A DNA stretch of 64,000 nucleotides from an uncultured Prevotellaceae bacterium (GTDB taxonomy: Bacteria; Bacteroidota; Bacteroidia; Bacteroidales; Muribaculaceae): contig ONGE01000009.1 in assembly GCA_900317325.1 (NCBI GenBank), positions 61,130-125,129 on the forward strand, written 5' to 3'. The notes under the pieces were generated by a model. It had not been told where the DNA came from, made no database searches, and was given only the letters and a program-made list of their open reading frames with translations. This document shows positions 62,011 through 64,000 of this stretch, piece by piece. The position numbers and the translations under genes were made by a program. Position 1 is the stretch's first letter. Every line of letters starts with the position of its first letter.

Positions 62011-62517
62011 ATGGACAAGTACCTATTTCTTGACTTTGATGGTGTGTTGAATACTGAGTTTTATCAGGATTTGCTGATGTCTCAGGGGAAACCATATCGA
62101 GACAAACATGGGCCATTCTTTGATCCGATTGCTGTCGAACAGTTAAAGCGGGTCGTTGATTCGACTCATGCCGACATCGTCATTGAATCATCTTGGAAGT
62201 ACCTTGGTCTGGAGGCTATGCAGGACATGTGGACGGATCGACAACTGCCTGGTCGCGTGATTGACATTACACCGACGATTGTTAGTGCCAGCTGGTCATC
62301 AAATATTGACATTTTCAGCCTTGATGCAAGGCAAAGTAAAGGAATTGAGATAGACTTTTGGCTTTTTGAGAATACCTTAGCAGATGCTCGTTACGTCATT
62401 ATTGACGATGAATATGTGATAGGGAATTCACAGTTACCTCATTTCATTTTGACCAACCCTTTCGACGGCATCACGGACTTGCTGGCCGACCGAGCCATAG
62501 CATTACTCAACGGCTGA
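62011..62517 (+). CDS. HAD-family phosphatase-like protein (HAD_SAK, RNA-repair type)
   Basis: 168 residues. Motif I YLFLDFDGVLN (catalytic D-x-D), motif II IVIESSWKYL, motif IV YVIIDDEYVI. The layout and spacing match the HAD domain found in 'Swiss Army Knife' RNA-repair proteins. It may act on nucleic-acid ends, but substrate is inferred. A paralogue with broken motifs is the next gene. Confidence 0.8.
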   Translation: MDKYLFLDFDGVLNTEFYQDLLMSQGKPYRDKHGPFFDPIAVEQLKRVVDSTHADIVIESSWKYLGLEAMQDMWTDRQLPGRVIDITPTIVSASWSSNIDIFSLDARQSKGIEIDFWLFENTLADARYVIIDDEYVIGNSQLPHFILTNPFDGITDLLADRAIALLNG

Positions 62518-62528
62518 AAAATTTTTAA

Positions 62529-62566
62529 ACCCTGCCGCAGAATGGCCGAGGTGCCTTCTACTTTTG
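62529..62566 (+). promoter_or_regulatory. Island promoter element, copy 4
   Basis: ACCCTG, CCGCAGAA, TGGCCGAGG, 7 nt, TACTTTTG; 30 bp before ATG 62597. Same spacing as the other copies. Confidence 0.6.
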
Positions 62567-62596
62567 TGGCGATAAACAATTAATAGTATTTGAAAT

Positions 62597-63304
62597 ATGG
62601 AACAATCAACAGACAATGACATTCGCATCTCTCCCTTGACGATTATCCATAATCGCTATGGCGGAGGGTTCCTTGCGTTTAATCTTGAATCATGGGATGT
62701 ACCAAGGGACATCAATGAAGATGGGTTAGACTTTTGGAGCTTTTGGCATCATGATGCCAAAAAATACATCATCGGCAAAGGTGATACGCCACAAGAAGCG
62801 TTGGATAACCTGAAAGCCAAGCTGAATCCGGCTCCAGACAATCCATTGATCGATAAGTTTTTGTTTTTGGACTTTGAGGGTATTAAGGATATTGAATATC
62901 CAGATTTCCGAAAGAATTTGCAGTTCATTGTGGAGCAGACCCATTGCAAAATCATCATCACATCTTTATGCCGTCTTGACGGTCCCGAAACTGTTCATGT
63001 AAAGTGGAAGGTGCTCCGAATGCCTTTTGAGTATTACTCGATGACACCTGTTATGTCTGGCTTTTTGCAAGATCCGGATAGGCATTTAGCAGAGAACATA
63101 AAATTAAGCAAACGGTTCACGGCTCTGGAAATCAACACATGGTTGGAAGCGAATGTAATGCAGGATTATCGCTATGCCATCGTCGATTTGAGCAACGACT
63201 TCTATCTTGAACAGGAAGAACACCTCGTAGTCATTGACAAGGAAAAAGGATTGACGTTGGCAAAAGCTAATGAAATTGTCTGCCTGCTGAATAATAAAGA
63301 GTAA
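62597..63304 (+). CDS. Degenerate HAD paralogue with HicB-like N-terminal domain
   Basis: 235 residues. Residues 1-85 (IIHNRYGGGFLAFNLESWDVP...KKYIIGKGDTPQEALDNLKAKL) resemble the HicB/DUF1902 partial RNase-H fold. Residues 88-235 align with the preceding HAD protein (FLFLDFEGIKD for FLDFDGVLN; IIITSLCRLDG for IVIESSWKYLG; YAIVDLSND for YVIIDDE). Both key aspartates at motif I (second D to E) and motif IV are changed, so catalysis is doubtful. It may be an inhibitor or regulator of the active paralogue. Confidence 0.7.
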   Translation: MEQSTDNDIRISPLTIIHNRYGGGFLAFNLESWDVPRDINEDGLDFWSFWHHDAKKYIIGKGDTPQEALDNLKAKLNPAPDNPLIDKFLFLDFEGIKDIEYPDFRKNLQFIVEQTHCKIIITSLCRLDGPETVHVKWKVLRMPFEYYSMTPVMSGFLQDPDRHLAENIKLSKRFTALEINTWLEANVMQDYRYAIVDLSNDFYLEQEEHLVVIDKEKGLTLAKANEIVCLLNNKE

Positions 63305-63310
63305 ATTTAA

Positions 63311-63318
63311 TATTTTTG
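63311..63318 (+). promoter_or_regulatory. -7 box TATTTTTG for the DUF6140 gene
   Basis: TATTTTTG 24 bp before ATG 63342. Confidence 0.5.
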
Positions 63319-63341
63319 TTTCACATTTAATCGCTAGCATT

Positions 63342-63563
63342 ATGAGCAAAGTTTTTAGAATTACGCCGAAGCGCACTAAGCGCGTCAATGGTCAAGTCAT
63401 CACGCCCGAAATGGTGATTACGGTAACGACCCGCCAGCATTGTCTCAACCCGTTTTACAACGGGGCCGTCGAAGTTCAAGAGCAGTACATGCGTATGTAC
63501 CAGTTCGACTACAAGAAGGCTTGCATGAGCGTTGCCGACTTCACCTACCAGGCTCTTGACTGA
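63342..63563 (+). CDS. DUF6140-like small protein
   Basis: 73 residues (SKVFRITPKRTKRVNGQVITPEM...GAVEVQEQYMRMYQFDYKKACM). It resembles the small DUF6140 proteins of Bacteroidales mobile regions, with a basic beta-rich N-terminus and a KKAC motif near the end. Function unknown. Assignment by memory of the family pattern. Confidence 0.6.
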   Translation: MSKVFRITPKRTKRVNGQVITPEMVITVTTRQHCLNPFYNGAVEVQEQYMRMYQFDYKKACMSVADFTYQALD

Positions 63564-63596
63564 GCATTTTTTCAGAAAAAACAACTTTAGATTGCG

Positions 63597-63634
63597 CCTC
63601 TGCCACAGGATGGCAGGGGTGCGGTTTTATTTTG
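63597..63634 (+). promoter_or_regulatory. Island promoter element, copy 5
   Basis: CCTCTG, CCACAGGA, TGGCAGGGG, 7 nt, TTATTTTG; 25 bp before ATG 63659. Confidence 0.6.
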
Positions 63635-63658
63635 CAGCAAACAATAAAATGAGACGCT

Positions 63659-64000
63659 ATGATTGAATTACAAGACTATGAGATTCGTTGCATTGAAGAA
63701 GAAATTCTCAATGTGTTCAATGACAACTGGAGCAAATATCCAGAGTGTGATTGTTTACTGACAGTTCGGAAAGACATTATTAATAAGCGAGCCCTGGCTC
63801 ATCAGGAGGAGATCCTGCCAGACATCATCGCATTTAATGATGCGCTCACGGCTGCTTTGCGGGAAATGTATAACCATGCACATCGCATCTGGGACGCCAT
63901 TAAGGACAAGGCTGAGAATCCTGACCACATACATTTGACAGCGAAATGCTACTTGGGAGAAGATTATCCGCCTCTTCATCCAGTCCAAGGGGCCGATCGC
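63659..64000 (+). CDS. Hypothetical protein, 3' end outside window
   Basis: 114 residues seen, from ATG 63659 (MIELQDYEIRCIEEEILNVF) to the window edge with no stop. Acidic, helical start, then SKYPECDCLLTVRKDIINKR and a Cys/Pro region near the edge. Preceded by a copy of the island promoter element, which supports it as a real gene of the same island. Function unknown. Confidence 0.7.
   Translation, partial: MIELQDYEIRCIEEEILNVFNDNWSKYPECDCLLTVRKDIINKRALAHQEEILPDIIAFNDALTAALREMYNHAHRIWDAIKDKAENPDHIHLTAKCYLGEDYPPLHPVQGADR

Overview
The window reads as chromosomal DNA of a gut- or rumen-type Bacteroidales, probably Prevotellaceae or Muribaculaceae. Promoters carry the Bacteroidetes -7 box TAnnTTTG, and Shine-Dalgarno sites are not evident. 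The gene content also fits: BspA-like surface proteins with dockerin-like tails, DUF3667 proteins, DUF6140, GH9 and GH108 enzymes, and a PPi-dependent phosphofructokinase. Most of the window is GC-rich. The DpnII restriction locus (19.6-23.9 kb) and much of 53-64 kb are clearly AT-richer and look acquired. Genus cannot be decided from sequence alone.

Layout. 0-5 kb: a truncated secreted protein, a GH9 endoglucanase fused to a CE4 deacetylase, and a membrane acyltransferase. 5-19 kb: two very large BspA-like surface proteins (DUF285 type and LRR_5 type) flank a cluster of three DUF3667 membrane proteins and four PepSY-like periplasmic or lipoproteins. The gaps here are filled with a mosaic of intergenic repeats. 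19-24 kb: a DpnII-type (GATC) restriction-modification locus with a DpnD homologue, two adenine methylases, the DpnII nuclease, an extra PD-(D/E)XK protein, and a strongly structured, promoter-driven RNA in front of dpnM. Imperfect inverted repeats flank the locus. 24-32 kb: pnp (split by an out-of-frame deletion), an M16 peptidase and typA. 32-45.5 kb: an apparent six-gene operon with a SpoIIE-type phosphatase/kinase sensor, a STAS antagonist, an outer-membrane barrel, a two-module NRPS with terminal reductase, a MATE exporter and a phosphopantetheinyl transferase. The predicted product is an N-acylated dipeptide aldehyde or a derivative. 45.5-52.8 kb: core genes (pfp, ribE, a phosphoesterase, a SPOR lipoprotein, efp, rpmH), a tandem GH108 muramidase and maltose acetyltransferase. 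53-64 kb: two tyrosine integrases, one with a ~620-residue unknown C-terminal half, then a defence-like accessory island: WYL regulator, DEDDh exonuclease, PD-(D/E)XK nuclease, PLD-like protein, a W-x-x-[LI]-S repeat protein, two paralogous HAD proteins, DUF6140 and a truncated gene.

The points most worth a second look are: (1) the nested RNA structure between dpnD and dpnM; (2) a promoter/operator element with fixed spacing repeated in front of genes of the 58-64 kb island, present twice before its WYL regulator; (3) the NRPS operon with its built-in partner-switching genes; (4) families of 7-bp and 9-bp period arrays and mosaic repeats that begin at or within stop codons; (5) the integrase fusion. 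Two real genes run off the window edges (1-901 minus, 63659-64000 plus), and rpmH (50 aa) is annotated although very short.
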